From NCBI RefSeq assembly GCF_024733015.1, contig NZ_JANKJG010000012.1, forward strand, positions 62,001 to 126,000: 64,000 nucleotides of DNA, read 5' to 3'. How positions within the stretch are numbered: position 1 is the first letter of the stretch; each line of letters starts with the position of its first letter. Of the stretch, positions 50,340 to 59,173 are shown in pieces. Origin of the DNA: Pseudosulfitobacter koreensis (lineage in GTDB: Bacteria; Pseudomonadota; Alphaproteobacteria; Rhodobacterales; Rhodobacteraceae). The notes under the pieces are model-generated. The model did no database searches. It had not been told where the DNA came from and worked only from the letters and a program-made list of their open reading frames with translations. The position numbers and the translations under genes are program-made.

Positions 50340-52634
50340 ATGACACGCTTTGCCGCCCCGATAGCCGAACAGATTTGGGATATGAAATACCGGTTCAAGG
50401 CGGCCGATGGCACGCCGAGGGACGTGACGGTCGAAGACACCTGGCGCCGCATCGCGCGTGACCTCGCGCAGGTCGAGAAAGACCCGGCCACATGGGAAGA
50501 GAATTTCTATGGCGCGCTGGAGGATTTCCAGTACCTGCCCGCAGGCAGGATCACCGCAGGAGCAGGCACCGCGCGCAAGGTGACGTTGTTCAACTGCTTT
50601 GTCATGGGCACCGTACCCGACAGCATGGGCGGCATTTTCGACATGCTGAAAGAGGCCGCGCTTACCATGCAGCAGGGCGGCGGCATCGGCTATGATTTCA
50701 GCACCATCCGCCCCAAGGGCGCAGATGTGCACGGCGTGGCGGCGGATGCATCCGGTCCTTTGTCTTTCATGGACGTCTGGGACGCGATGTGCCGCACCAT
50801 TATGTCAGCGGGCAGCCGACGCGGTGCGATGATGGCCACAATGCGCTGCGATCATCCAGACATTGGCGATTTCATCACCGCCAAATCCGACGCGGCGCGC
50901 CTGCGCATGTTTAACGTCAGCGTGCTGATCACCGATGCGTTCATGGAGGCCGTGAAGGCCGACGCCTCGTGGGATCTTGTGTTCGACGGCAAGGTTTACC
51001 AGACCGTGCAGGCGCTGGACCTGTGGAACCAGATCATGCAGGCGACCTATGATTACGCCGAACCCGGTGTGATCTTTATCGACAGGATCAATGCGGCCAA
51101 CAACCTGAGTTACTGCGAGACCATTGCGGCCACCAACCCCTGCGGCGAGCAGCCTCTGCCGCCCTATGGTGCGTGCCTGCTGGGCTCGATCAACATGGCG
51201 CGGCTGGTGGCTGATCCGTTCGGCGCTGGTGCCGGTCTGGACGAGGACAAGATGACCCGTCTGGTCGCCACCGCCATCCGCATGATGGACAATGTGGTCG
51301 ACACGTCTAAATTCCCACTGCCCGAACAGGAGCGCGAAGCGCAGCAGAAACGCCGCATTGGTCTGGGTGTGACCGGTCTGGCCGATGCGCTGCTGATGGT
51401 CGGCCTGCGCTATGGTTCGGACGAGGCGGCGGCCCAGACCGAAGCCTGGCTGAAGGCGATTGCGCGCGCGTCCTATCTGGCGTCGGTCGAACTGGCCAAG
51501 GAAAAGGGCGCCTTCCCGCTGTTCGATGCCGATGCCTATCTGGCGTCGGGCAACATGATGAACATGGATGACGACGTGCGCGAGGCGATCCGCACCCACG
51601 GCATCCGCAACGCGCTTTTGACGTCGATTGCGCCCACCGGGACCATCTCGCTCTATGCCGGGAACGTCAGTTCGGGGATCGAGCCGGTCTTTGCCTATGC
51701 CTACACCCGCAAGGTGCTGCAAAAGGATGGATCGCGGACAGAGGAAGAGGTTGTGGACTATGCCGTGCAGATGTGGCGCGACTTGAAGGGCGATGCCGAA
51801 CTACCTGACTATTTCGTCAATGCCCAGACGCTGGCGCCTGCCGATCACGTCAAGATGCAGGCTGCGGCGCAGAAGTGGATCGACAGTTCGATCTCCAAGA
51901 CGATCAATTGCCCAGCAGACATAAGCTTTGACGCGTTCAAGAACGTCTACATGCAGGCCTGGGATACGGGCTGCAAAGGGTGCACCACGTACCGGCCCAA
52001 CGACGTGACCGGGAGCGTGCTGAGCGTGTCGGAAGACAAGCAGGCGGCACCCGAGGTTATTGCAAACTCAGACGCCGAGCCGATGCAGCCGCATGGCGAC
52101 GTCATCTATATGGCCGATCCGCTGGACCGTCCTGAAACGCTGGAGGGCAACACTTACAAGGTCAAATGGCCCGACAGCGAACACGCGATCTATATCACCA
52201 TCAACGACGTGGTGATCGGTGGCCGCCGCCGTCCGTTCGAGGTGTTCATCAACTCCAAGAACATGGAGCATTTCGCCTGGACCGTCGCACTGACGCGGAT
52301 GATCTCGGCCGTGTTCCGGCGCGGGGGGGATGTGTCTTTCGTGGTGGAAGAGCTGAAAGCGGTCTTTGACCCGCGTGGCGGGGCCTGGATGCAGGGGAAA
52401 TACATTCCTTCCATACTCGCGGCGATCGGCGGCGTGATCGAGCAGCACATGGTCGTCACCGGCTTCATCGCGGGCGAGGGGCTGGGGCTGAAATCCGACC
52501 CCACGGCGCAGGTCGTCGGTCTGGACAACGCAGCCCCACGCGGCAAGGCGTGTTCGTCATGTGGCAGCTACGAATTGCGGATGGTCGAGGGCTGCATGAC
52601 CTGCGCGTCGTGTGGATATAGCAAGTGCGGGTGA
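50340..52634 (+). CDS. nrdJ: Adenosylcobalamin-dependent ribonucleoside-diphosphate reductase (class II)
   Basis: 764 residues from the ATG at 50340; the frame opens 60 bases earlier. Class II RNR features are the N-terminal cone region PAGRITAGAGTARKVTLFNCF with the first redox Cys, IGYDFSTIRPKG, the ATNPCGEQPLPPYGACLLGS loop with the thiyl-radical Cys, and APTGTISLYAGNVSSGIEPV. The C-terminus has CSSCGSYELRMVEGCMTCAS then CGYSKC, a Cys-rich tail that re-reduces the active site. It makes deoxyribonucleotides with vitamin B12 coenzyme and no O2 requirement. A distorted NrdR-box-like sequence lies near 50237-50252. Confidence 0.95.
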   Translation: MTRFAAPIAEQIWDMKYRFKAADGTPRDVTVEDTWRRIARDLAQVEKDPATWEENFYGALEDFQYLPAGRITAGAGTARKVTLFNCFVMGTVPDSMGGIFDMLKEAALTMQQGGGIGYDFSTIRPKGADVHGVAADASGPLSFMDVWDAMCRTIMSAGSRRGAMMATMRCDHPDIGDFITAKSDAARLRMFNVSVLITDAFMEAVKADASWDLVFDGKVYQTVQALDLWNQIMQATYDYAEPGVIFIDRINAANNLSYCETIAATNPCGEQPLPPYGACLLGSINMARLVADPFGAGAGLDEDKMTRLVATAIRMMDNVVDTSKFPLPEQEREAQQKRRIGLGVTGLADALLMVGLRYGSDEAAAQTEAWLKAIARASYLASVELAKEKGAFPLFDADAYLASGNMMNMDDDVREAIRTHGIRNALLTSIAPTGTISLYAGNVSSGIEPVFAYAYTRKVLQKDGSRTEEEVVDYAVQMWRDLKGDAELPDYFVNAQTLAPADHVKMQAAAQKWIDSSISKTINCPADISFDAFKNVYMQAWDTGCKGCTTYRPNDVTGSVLSVSEDKQAAPEVIANSDAEPMQPHGDVIYMADPLDRPETLEGNTYKVKWPDSEHAIYITINDVVIGGRRRPFEVFINSKNMEHFAWTVALTRMISAVFRRGGDVSFVVEELKAVFDPRGGAWMQGKYIPSILAAIGGVIEQHMVVTGFIAGEGLGLKSDPTAQVVGLDNAAPRGKACSSCGSYELRMVEGCMTCASCGYSKCG

Positions 52635-52764
52635 GGAGGATGTTTCAACTCCTGTTGTGACTGTTATGGGGGGCAATTGAGAGCCATTTGGCCCAAAAAA
52701 ACGACCTTTGGGTGGGGCTTAAGTGACCACTGATAGCTAAGCCATTGAAATTGTTAAAACTGAG

Positions 52765-52793
52765 AAATGCCGATCCGAGAGGGTCGGCATTTT
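52765..52793 (+). terminator. Intrinsic terminator-like hairpin downstream of nrdJ
   Basis: AAATGCCGA / TCGGCATTT gives a perfect 9-bp stem with a 10-base loop that can pair further (CC/GG), followed by TCGTTTC. It lies 130 bases after the nrdJ stop, ahead of the ATPase gene, and so insulates the two. Confidence 0.75.
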
Positions 52794-52842
52794 CGTTTCA
52801 GGGCTGAACTCCCGGCGCTGAGGTTGACCGACCCCGCAAAAT

Positions 52843-52857
52843 GTTCTCATTACGTTC
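52843..52857. promoter_or_regulatory. LexA (SOS) box-like direct repeat GTTC-N7-GTTC
   Basis: GTTCTCATTACGTTC matches the alphaproteobacterial LexA site GTTC-N7-GTTC exactly. It lies 98 bases ahead of the ATPase start and about 14 bases after a TTGACC (52824-52829) that could be a -35 element, so LexA could block this promoter. By chance one such match per strand is expected in 64 kb, so the position is the main support. Confidence 0.5.
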
Positions 52858-52955
52858 TCAAGGATCCGGATCCTCGTACTGAAACCCTTGGCAGCCCCAC
52901 GCTGCCAAATGCTGGCCGCCAAAAGATGGGCAGGCCGGTTCAGAGAGGACACCAT

Positions 52956-54005
52956 ATGCCCCGTATTCAATTTGCCGACGTCAGTTTCCCGGATCACAAC
53001 ATCCCGTCAGCCCACGACATCGAAGTTCGTCTAAGGAAATTCCTGGATCGTTTCAGAGAAAAAATCGGGAGCCCAAAATTTGACTACGCGCTGTCCGAAG
53101 CCGACCGGCTAAAAGTACGGCGAAGGGCGGCAGCATATCTCAGCGCAGTTTCACGCCGATCAGGCATGGACCATCTTGACCCGAAGGAGCGTGCGCGACT
53201 CGAGGTGTTCCGCAATGGCGCACAGATACAACCAGTGGAGACCGAGCACCACGCCGACGAAATCGCCAGTTGTCTCCACACGGAGATGCCGTGGATGGCT
53301 CCTGCAACAGAGCGTCTTTGGCACGACATGCGGGCCTCGGTCCGCAATGGTGATCCTGCGCCCCTTGTCCGGCCAATGCTTCTCGTCGGTCCGCCCGGGA
53401 TCGGTAAAAGCTACTGGTCTCGCCTACTGGGCGCGCAGCTCTCCGTGCCGACGACAATCATAGAGGCCACGAGTGAACCCGCTGCATTTGCGGTTACGGG
53501 GTCTCAAAAGGGATGGGGATCAGCGGGCCCGGGAAAGGTTCTGGAGGGGATCATGGCGTCTCAGATTGCGAATCCTGTGATCGTGGTCGACGAGATCGAG
53601 AAAGCAGGGGATGTCCAGTCCGCGGGCGGTCAGCGGTATTCTCTGACTGAGGGTTTGCTGCCCTTCCTTGAGAGGTCCACGGCGCGTCGCTGGTCATGCC
53701 CTTACTTCCGTATTGTTTTCGACATGTCCTGGATCACATGGATTCTTACAGCAAACAGCGTGAACGGTCTGCCAGCCCCGTTCCTGAGCCGATGCCCTCC
53801 CACCGAACTGCGCGCCCTGACGCAAGAACACCTGATTGGCTTTGCGGAACGGGAAGGGTTGCGACGTGACCTTCCCCCAGATGCCGTTGATGCCGTCAAG
53901 GACGTCATCATGGCAATCAAGAAGCCGCACAACGTCAGCCTGAGATCGGTCGTTCGAATGCTCGATGCCGTGGATCAGTTGATGAACCGGCCCGCCTTGC
54001 ATTGA
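52956..54005 (+). CDS. AAA-family ATPase of unknown role
   Basis: 349 residues from the ATG at 52956 behind GAGAGGA; the frame opens 189 bases earlier without an RBS. Features are Walker A VGPPGIGKSYWSRLLG near residue 145, Walker B VIVVDEIEKAG near 208, sensor-1 Asn in WILTANSVN near 264 and a likely Arg finger in PAPFLSRCPPTEL. The arrangement is like the AAA module of Lon, with a helical N-terminal part (residues 15-75) and no protease domain. It is followed by a small protein and a PPP phosphatase on the same strand, and an SOS-like box is upstream. The role is unknown; defence, repair or plasmid/phage origin are all possible. Confidence 0.85.
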   Translation: MPRIQFADVSFPDHNIPSAHDIEVRLRKFLDRFREKIGSPKFDYALSEADRLKVRRRAAAYLSAVSRRSGMDHLDPKERARLEVFRNGAQIQPVETEHHADEIASCLHTEMPWMAPATERLWHDMRASVRNGDPAPLVRPMLLVGPPGIGKSYWSRLLGAQLSVPTTIIEATSEPAAFAVTGSQKGWGSAGPGKVLEGIMASQIANPVIVVDEIEKAGDVQSAGGQRYSLTEGLLPFLERSTARRWSCPYFRIVFDMSWITWILTANSVNGLPAPFLSRCPPTELRALTQEHLIGFAEREGLRRDLPPDAVDAVKDVIMAIKKPHNVSLRSVVRMLDAVDQLMNRPALH

Positions 54006-54096
54006 GCAGATGTCGGCTGGGCCGAGGGGCATCTCGTCCCGCCGGTCTCTCTGTCTGTCCTTCAACCTCACCATCAACTTTACTTTGGAGTTCCCC

Positions 54097-54540
54097 ATGA
54101 CCAATAAAGCCTTTTGGGCCCAGAAACTGCGTTCCGCCATCAAAGCTGCCGACAGTGGCCCTTCCGAAAACGACCTCGCCGGCGCACCAATCCTGAACTA
54201 CTGGCGTCCCCATGTAACCCGTCATGGTGCCCCAATCTTGTGGGGGATGGCTTCGGGGCATCCGAGACTGGCTGAGGGCTGGATCACGACCTCACAGCTT
54301 GTCGCAATTGACGTCGACCGAGCTTGGGCGCGTACGGCGTCACGGTGGTATGTTCTGGCTCAACCCTTCTCTGCCTATGAGGCGAAGATCGCCAAGGGCC
54401 TCGGGATGGAGGAAGCCCCTTCGGGATTTGTACAGGTCGACTTGCCAGGGTATCGGCCACTTGATGACGTGTCGCTGCTTGGTCAACTTTTGATGGCTTG
54501 GCGGGACCGTATCCGGCAGGACGACACGGGAGGGGACTGA
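54097..54540 (+). CDS. Small conserved-type protein between ATPase and phosphatase
   Basis: 147 residues from the ATG at 54097 behind TTTGGAG; the frame opens 87 bases earlier. The protein is soluble. Its core reads ILNYWRPHVTRHGAPILWG, SGHPRLAEGWITTSQLVAID and DRAWARTASRWYVL. From memory this resembles the small alphaproteobacterial DUF6634-type family, but I cannot confirm it. The position between an AAA ATPase (91 bases upstream) and a phosphatase suggests a three-gene module in which it might act as an adaptor or substrate. Confidence 0.72.
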   Translation: MTNKAFWAQKLRSAIKAADSGPSENDLAGAPILNYWRPHVTRHGAPILWGMASGHPRLAEGWITTSQLVAIDVDRAWARTASRWYVLAQPFSAYEAKIAKGLGMEEAPSGFVQVDLPGYRPLDDVSLLGQLLMAWRDRIRQDDTGGD

Positions 54541-54650
54541 AATGTTCAATGAAAAGACCGCAGTTTGGGTTCGAGAAGGAGACCTGGTTCCGCCTACGGT
54601 TGACATCGCCCGGGGTCGCTACGAAGCTTCAACCAGAACGGACAATCAAC

Positions 54651-55538
54651 ATGCCCGATGGACTGAAAACCTTCAATTCCTTCTACTTGCCTTGGCGAGA
54701 CCTTCCCGGGTCTCTTCCAGAAGACATCGATATCTTCGCAATTGGGGATGTTCACGGGCAGGCTGAGCTACTTGTGCAGGTACTCGGAGAAATCAAGAAT
54801 ACCCCACGCGAAGCGCCTAAACGGCATCTTGCCTTTTTGGGCGACCTCATAGATCGGGGACCTGCATCCATCCGCGCTGTTGATCTCGCCATGAATGCCG
54901 GTTGGCTTGCAGATGTTGACGATCTGCATGTCCTACCCGGTAATCATGATCTTGTTTTGATGCTGGCGCTCGAAGGTCCAAGATATCTCGACTTCTGGGG
55001 AAGGCTCGGCGGTGACAAAGTCATGGCCGAGCTTGGTCTGTCGGCAGAAACGCACAGCTGGGACGAGATAGCGGCAAAGCTGAAAGATAATCTGCACCCT
55101 GAATATCTGAGAGCAATGGCTTCGGGGCCGACACATCTCTATCTTGGCGACCTCCTGTTAGTGCATGCAGGTATACACCCATTTCAGAACCGCACAGCTT
55201 TTCTAGGGCTGTCCCGTCGCTTCATTAAAATGGAAGATCACTGGGCGAATATCCGTCAAACGTTTTTGACCCACCGCGGCGGGTGGGACGCCAACGATCC
55301 TGATCCGGAGCGGCGCGCACAAAAGCCGACCGTCGTCGTGCATGGCCACACGCCAGCGGTGCGCCAGGACCTTGTTGATGCCGGGGATTTGGATATCTGT
55401 GACGGCGTTGATGACTATCGAACGGTCGCCCTCGATATCGGTGCCGCGTACAGACCTCAATTGGCCTTTGCACATTTTAGGACGCGTGCAGGCCAAGCGG
55501 AGGTTCAGATCCGTGCGGTGAGTAAGCCAGTAGTTTGA
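54651..55538 (+). CDS. PPP-family metallophosphoesterase
   Basis: 295 residues from the ATG at 54651; ATG 54549 is an alternative. The full metal-binding set of PPP phosphatases is present: FAIGDVHGQ near residue 32, FLGDLIDRGP, VLPGNHDLVL, LLVHAGIHP and VVHGHTP. It may be a protein phosphatase or a nucleotide (Ap4A-like) hydrolase. It lies right after the small protein gene and overlaps the tail of a convergent methyltransferase pseudogene. A strong RBS upstream (GGAGGGGACTGAA) serves another frame starting at 54542. Confidence 0.87.
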   Translation: MPDGLKTFNSFYLPWRDLPGSLPEDIDIFAIGDVHGQAELLVQVLGEIKNTPREAPKRHLAFLGDLIDRGPASIRAVDLAMNAGWLADVDDLHVLPGNHDLVLMLALEGPRYLDFWGRLGGDKVMAELGLSAETHSWDEIAAKLKDNLHPEYLRAMASGPTHLYLGDLLLVHAGIHPFQNRTAFLGLSRRFIKMEDHWANIRQTFLTHRGGWDANDPDPERRAQKPTVVVHGHTPAVRQDLVDAGDLDICDGVDDYRTVALDIGAAYRPQLAFAHFRTRAGQAEVQIRAVSKPVV

Positions 55539-55540
55539 AG

Positions 55541-56329
55541 CGAACGGCTCGAAGAGGACATTCGCTTGAAACAGACGCGCCGCTGTGTGGACCTGTCGCG
55601 GTTTGATGCCGCAGAGCCCTGATCTCCAGTCCTTGATCCATGAGGGCCGAGGCGATTTCGCCCAATCCGTGCATCCATGCGTAGACCCGGCTGTTTTTCA
55701 GAGTAGCACCAGCGTTGGAGTAATCCTGCGTTTCGTCCAACTCCAGCGGCTCGCGCTCGAAATAGGGAACAAACCAGCCAGGCTTGCCCGGGGTGCCGGT
55801 CACGCAATCGTCGAAGACGAGAGCTGAGGGATGCCCATCGGCCAGATAGAGCACGCCGCCCGGCTTCAGGCACGCCGTGACGACTGCCGCCCATTTTGTC
55901 ACATCGGGCAGCCAGCCGATGCAACCCCAGGTGACGTAGACGAGATCGTAACAGCCGGTGTCGGGCAGGTGGTCGAGTGTGTCGTAGACATTGCATTCGA
56001 TAAACGATGCGCGCTCGTTCCGCCCCAGTTCGGTGGCTAGCGCGGTGGCCGTCCGGATCGCCTCGGACGAGAAATCCACGCCGGTCACGATCGCGCCACG
56101 CTGTGCCAGCGCGAGGCTGGCTGTCGGCCCCGAAATGGCATTGCAGGTGGAGCACCCGCTTGCCGTCGAGCGGGCCGACCAGTTCGGGCAGTTCCCGCTC
56201 TTCCAGCGCGTCTAGGCGGCCGTGGCCGGCGCGCAGCCCGGTCAGGTCGAGGCCGCCGGGTGCAATATGCACCGCGACCCGCTCATCCCAGCTGGCGCGG
56301 TTCGCGTCAAAGATCGTGTCGAGGTTCAT
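55541..56329 (-). pseudogene. SAM-dependent methyltransferase, frameshifted and truncated
   Basis: The start (MNLDTIFDANRASWDERVAV) and HLQCHFG motif are in one frame, and the rest (TASLALAQRGAIVTGVDFSS, DLVYVTWGCIGWLPDV, LKPGGVLYLADGHP) in another. The switch lies at a run of four C (plus strand 56128-56131): removing one base restores HFGPTASLALAQRGAIVTGVDF. The C-terminal ~40 residues also depart from the family after GLGEIASALMDQGLEI, so the 3' end is replaced near the phosphatase gene. It is a class I methyltransferase of the small-molecule type. A sequencing error could explain the frameshift but not the altered end. Confidence 0.8.
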
Positions 56330-56504
56330 TTCGAGCACCCTCAGTCTCGGCTAAAGCATCGGACACCTCCGACAAACATCGGATGGTGCAAAATCATGCA
56401 TGTGCAAAGTTGACCCCTGGTACAGTCACGGTGCTCCGATCAATCCTGCCCATGTTTCCCGGGGTAGATTGCTCGGGCAACGCGATGGCACGGCCCGTTC
56501 CCGT

Positions 56505-57425
56505 CTATCGAAGGGTCAGCCGTATCTGTTCCTTCAGCCAATCCCGCAGCAGCCGAACTCCTTGCGATTCCGCCAGCTCAGATGTTGTGACCAACCAGTA
56601 GGCTGACGACACACGAACCGTCCTTCCGACCGGCCTGAGAAGCCCGTGCCGGATGTCGTCCTCGATCAGCAGGCTTCTGCCGAGAGCGACGCCCAAGCCG
56701 CCGATGGCGCCCTGAAGCATGAGGTCTGCGCGGTCGAAATGTTGTGAAGGCTTAACACGACCGTCGTTCAGACCCAGAAGTTTCCAATAGTCCTCCCAAG
56801 TCGTTCCGGTTCGGAATTTCTCGGCGCCGCTATCCGCGAGGATGGGGACGCTTCCATCTCTCAGGGCGGCTTCCTGAAGCCGCCCTGCGCCGGGATAGGA
56901 TGTTCCGATCACCGGCTGGATGTGGCATTTCGACAAACGTATGGCGTGCAGTCCAGGGTAGGGACCCGGGCCGAACCGGAAACCGGCATCGACGTCGCCC
57001 GTGTCGAAACCTGCGAGGCCTTCACGCACGTCCAGTGACAGGTCTATACCGGCGCGCTGCGCATCCGGCAGTCGTGCGATCAGCCATTTCATCGCAAGCG
57101 AAGAATGAACCGAAAGTCGGATCGCCTTTTCCGACTTCATCGCACGCGCGGCGACCAGCGCGCGCTCTACTTCGTCCAACGAACGGTTAGCGGCCTGACA
57201 CAATATTTCGCCCGCACGATTGGGGCGCACGCGGCGTGTCGTTCGGTCAAAGAGGGCCAACCCGAGCGCCGCTTCCAGGGCGCGGATGCGATGGCTGACC
57301 GCGCTGGGATCCAGCCCGAGATCCTGCGCTGCCCCGGCAAAGCTGCCGCGACGAGAAACGGCAGTGAGCAATGTGATGGACTGAACCAGCTTCGTCAGCG
57401 CGTCACCACTCGGAGATCCAATCAT
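56505..57425 (-). CDS. LysR-family transcriptional regulator
   Basis: Protein of 306 residues. The N-terminal winged helix reads SFAGAAQDLGLDPSAVSHRI and LEAALGLALFDRTTRRVRP. The effector domain follows with LSLDVREGLAGFDTGDVDAG, of the GcvA/TrpI-like group. It is divergent from a small membrane-protein gene and phzF-like gene, and LysR proteins usually control the divergent unit. The 172-base gap has several ATCGG-type repeats but no clear T-N11-A site was fixed. Confidence 0.9.
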   Translation of the reverse strand: MIGSPSGDALTKLVQSITLLTAVSRRGSFAGAAQDLGLDPSAVSHRIRALEAALGLALFDRTTRRVRPNRAGEILCQAANRSLDEVERALVAARAMKSEKAIRLSVHSSLAMKWLIARLPDAQRAGIDLSLDVREGLAGFDTGDVDAGFRFGPGPYPGLHAIRLSKCHIQPVIGTSYPGAGRLQEAALRDGSVPILADSGAEKFRTGTTWEDYWKLLGLNDGRVKPSQHFDRADLMLQGAIGGLGVALGRSLLIEDDIRHGLLRPVGRTVRVSSAYWLVTTSELAESQGVRLLRDWLKEQIRLTLR

Positions 57426-57597
57426 GAGAAAATTTCACTGTTTCATGTTGGAGAGCATCTTGGTCGATATGCTTATATCCTCCACCAATATGACATCGGC
57501 GATCGGTGATCGTCGTGAGACCAAGTGAAAACTTCACACTAATCGGCGCGATTGTCCAGATGGAACGCCCAAGCCGACTGAAACCGGAGACCACCAC

Positions 57598-57813
57598 ATG
57601 CACACTGTCGATCACACTGGCCCGATGAAATCGGACTTCGAACGCATCCGAAAATCGGACACTTTCCGGGTTGCGTTGATCCTCGCGGTCTTTGCCGCCA
57701 CGGCTATGGCGCTTTCGGCTCTCTCGAGCGATTTCGGCCTCGCGACGCAGCCCTCCGCTCAGGCGGCGGGCATCGAGGACTGGCACGGCAATGTCGCCCG
57801 GACAGGCAGATAG
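57598..57813 (+). CDS. Small single-span membrane or secreted protein, hypothetical
   Basis: 71 residues, ATG at 57598 behind GGAGACCACCAC. A charged N-terminus (residues 1-22) precedes one hydrophobic stretch (VALILAVFAATAMALSALSS), then a short polar end (QPSAQAAGIEDWHGNVAR), which could also be a cleaved exported peptide. No family is recognised. It lies 18 bases ahead of the phzF-like gene and is probably co-transcribed with it. Confidence 0.6.
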   Translation: MHTVDHTGPMKSDFERIRKSDTFRVALILAVFAATAMALSALSSDFGLATQPSAQAAGIEDWHGNVARTGR

Positions 57814-57831
57814 ACAGGAATGGAGAGACCG

Positions 57832-58758
57832 ATGTCAAAACATGACAAGCAAGCCAGACATGCCGTTGCCGTACACGTCGTCAATGCGTTCACCTTGAAC
57901 GGCTCCGGCGGCAATCCGGCCGGTGTGGTCCTCGACGCCGACGCCTTAAACGAAGCCGCCATGCAGTCGATCGCCGCGCAAACGGGGCTGTCGGAGGCGG
58001 CCTTCGTGTCACGGTCGCCGACCGAAGGGGCCCGGCTCGACTTCTTCACGCCAACCCGGCGCATCGCGCATTGCGGGCATGCCACCATCGCGGCGTTCGC
58101 GTTGATGCGCGCCGACGGGCGCATTTCGGATGGACCCACGTCGAAACATACAGTCGACGGCCCCCGACGCATTCATGTCCGGGACGGTGCAGTATTCATG
58201 GAGCAACGGGCGCCCCGCTATCTGACGCAGGCCGACTGGGCCGGAACGGGGGTGGCACAGGTCGACGTTCTGGCGGCGATCGGGTTGAGTGCGGACCGTC
58301 TGGACCTGCGCGTCGCGCCCCAGGTCGTCGACACCGGCAACCGGTTCCTTCTGATCGGGGTGGCAAGTGAGGGGGACCTCGCCGGGCTCAGTGTGGACCA
58401 GGGGGCGGTGGCGCGGATCAGCGATGCGCTGGACCTCATCGGCTTCTATGTATTTGCCGTCACGGGCGATCGAGGCTTGTCCCATGCCACCACGCGCATG
58501 TTCGCACCTCGCTATGGCATCCCGGAGGAAAGCGCCACGGGCATGGCCGCCGGTCCGCTCGCCTGCCTGCTGCACGACGTCCTGGGCGACCGGCGGACGC
58601 ATTTCGTCATCGAACAGGGACGCTTCATGCCCAGCCCGAGTGTCAGCCGGATTCTCGTCGATCTGGAAATCGAAGGCGGCGGGATCGCCAGTCTCATGGC
58701 CGGGGGCGAAGGACAGACGGCGCGAACCCTGCAAATCGAACCTTGTCAGCCTGTGTGA
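57832..58758 (+). CDS. PhzF-family isomerase/epimerase
   Basis: 308 residues from the ATG at 57832 with GGAGAG upstream; another ATG lies 12 bases earlier. The PhzF fold shows VVNAFTLNGSGGNPAGVVLD, the catalytic Glu in TGLSEAAFVSRS, TPTRRIAHCGHATIAAFAL, and the second-half ESATGMAAGPLACLL. Members act as isomerases on small amphipathic compounds. Without other phenazine genes around, phenazine synthesis is not implied. The divergent LysR protein is the likely regulator. Confidence 0.9.
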   Translation: MSKHDKQARHAVAVHVVNAFTLNGSGGNPAGVVLDADALNEAAMQSIAAQTGLSEAAFVSRSPTEGARLDFFTPTRRIAHCGHATIAAFALMRADGRISDGPTSKHTVDGPRRIHVRDGAVFMEQRAPRYLTQADWAGTGVAQVDVLAAIGLSADRLDLRVAPQVVDTGNRFLLIGVASEGDLAGLSVDQGAVARISDALDLIGFYVFAVTGDRGLSHATTRMFAPRYGIPEESATGMAAGPLACLLHDVLGDRRTHFVIEQGRFMPSPSVSRILVDLEIEGGGIASLMAGGEGQTARTLQIEPCQPV

Positions 58759-58869
58759 AACAGACATCGATAGCTGTCTGTCGCTCGGATCGGGCTGGTT
58801 GCCACGAGGACAAAGCCGGTCCGGCGTGCCACCTGTGCCGGGCCGGGTCAAGTCATGACCGAAATGCGT

Positions 58870-59160
58870 CTCTTCGTTGGCCTGGTTCCTGCACCGACCA
58901 TGCGTGAGAACGTTCCAACAGCCAACAGATATTCGTTTTTTCCGTTTCGCATTACCAAATCCACCGCAACCACCCTCAGCGCGCGCCCCGCATGCCGACA
59001 TCTGGCCTTGCTTGGCAGCAGATTCGCCTCGAGCGTGACCGAAACATGTTGCGTCGACGTGCGGTATTGCAACCCGATGACGCGGATGCTGACCTCGTCG
59101 CTCGCTTCATCATGCGATCGCCGGTCCGGTCGCGAAGCAATTGCCAAGGATTTTTCTGAA
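58870..59160 (-). pseudogene. Probable decayed PaaI-type hotdog thioesterase
   Basis: The 415-base stretch 58759-59173 has no intact gene. The minus-strand frame reads HVSVTLEANLLPSKARCRHA, then GRALRVVAVDLVMRNGKNEY and LLAVGTFSRM, which follows the second half of PaaI-like thioesterases (core strands, ARV-RAGR-type turn, closing ATGTF-type strand). The N-terminal half with the catalytic residues cannot be found, and several residues seem lost around LLPSKAR. The match is from recalled patterns only. Confidence 0.38.
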
Positions 59161-59173
59161 CCGGGCGACTGAT

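Noticed and set aside
58855-59172. 105-codon plus-strand frame after phzF
   Set aside because: Reads like the antisense of the decayed thioesterase; Ser/Arg/Cys-rich with no motif and no clear RBS.
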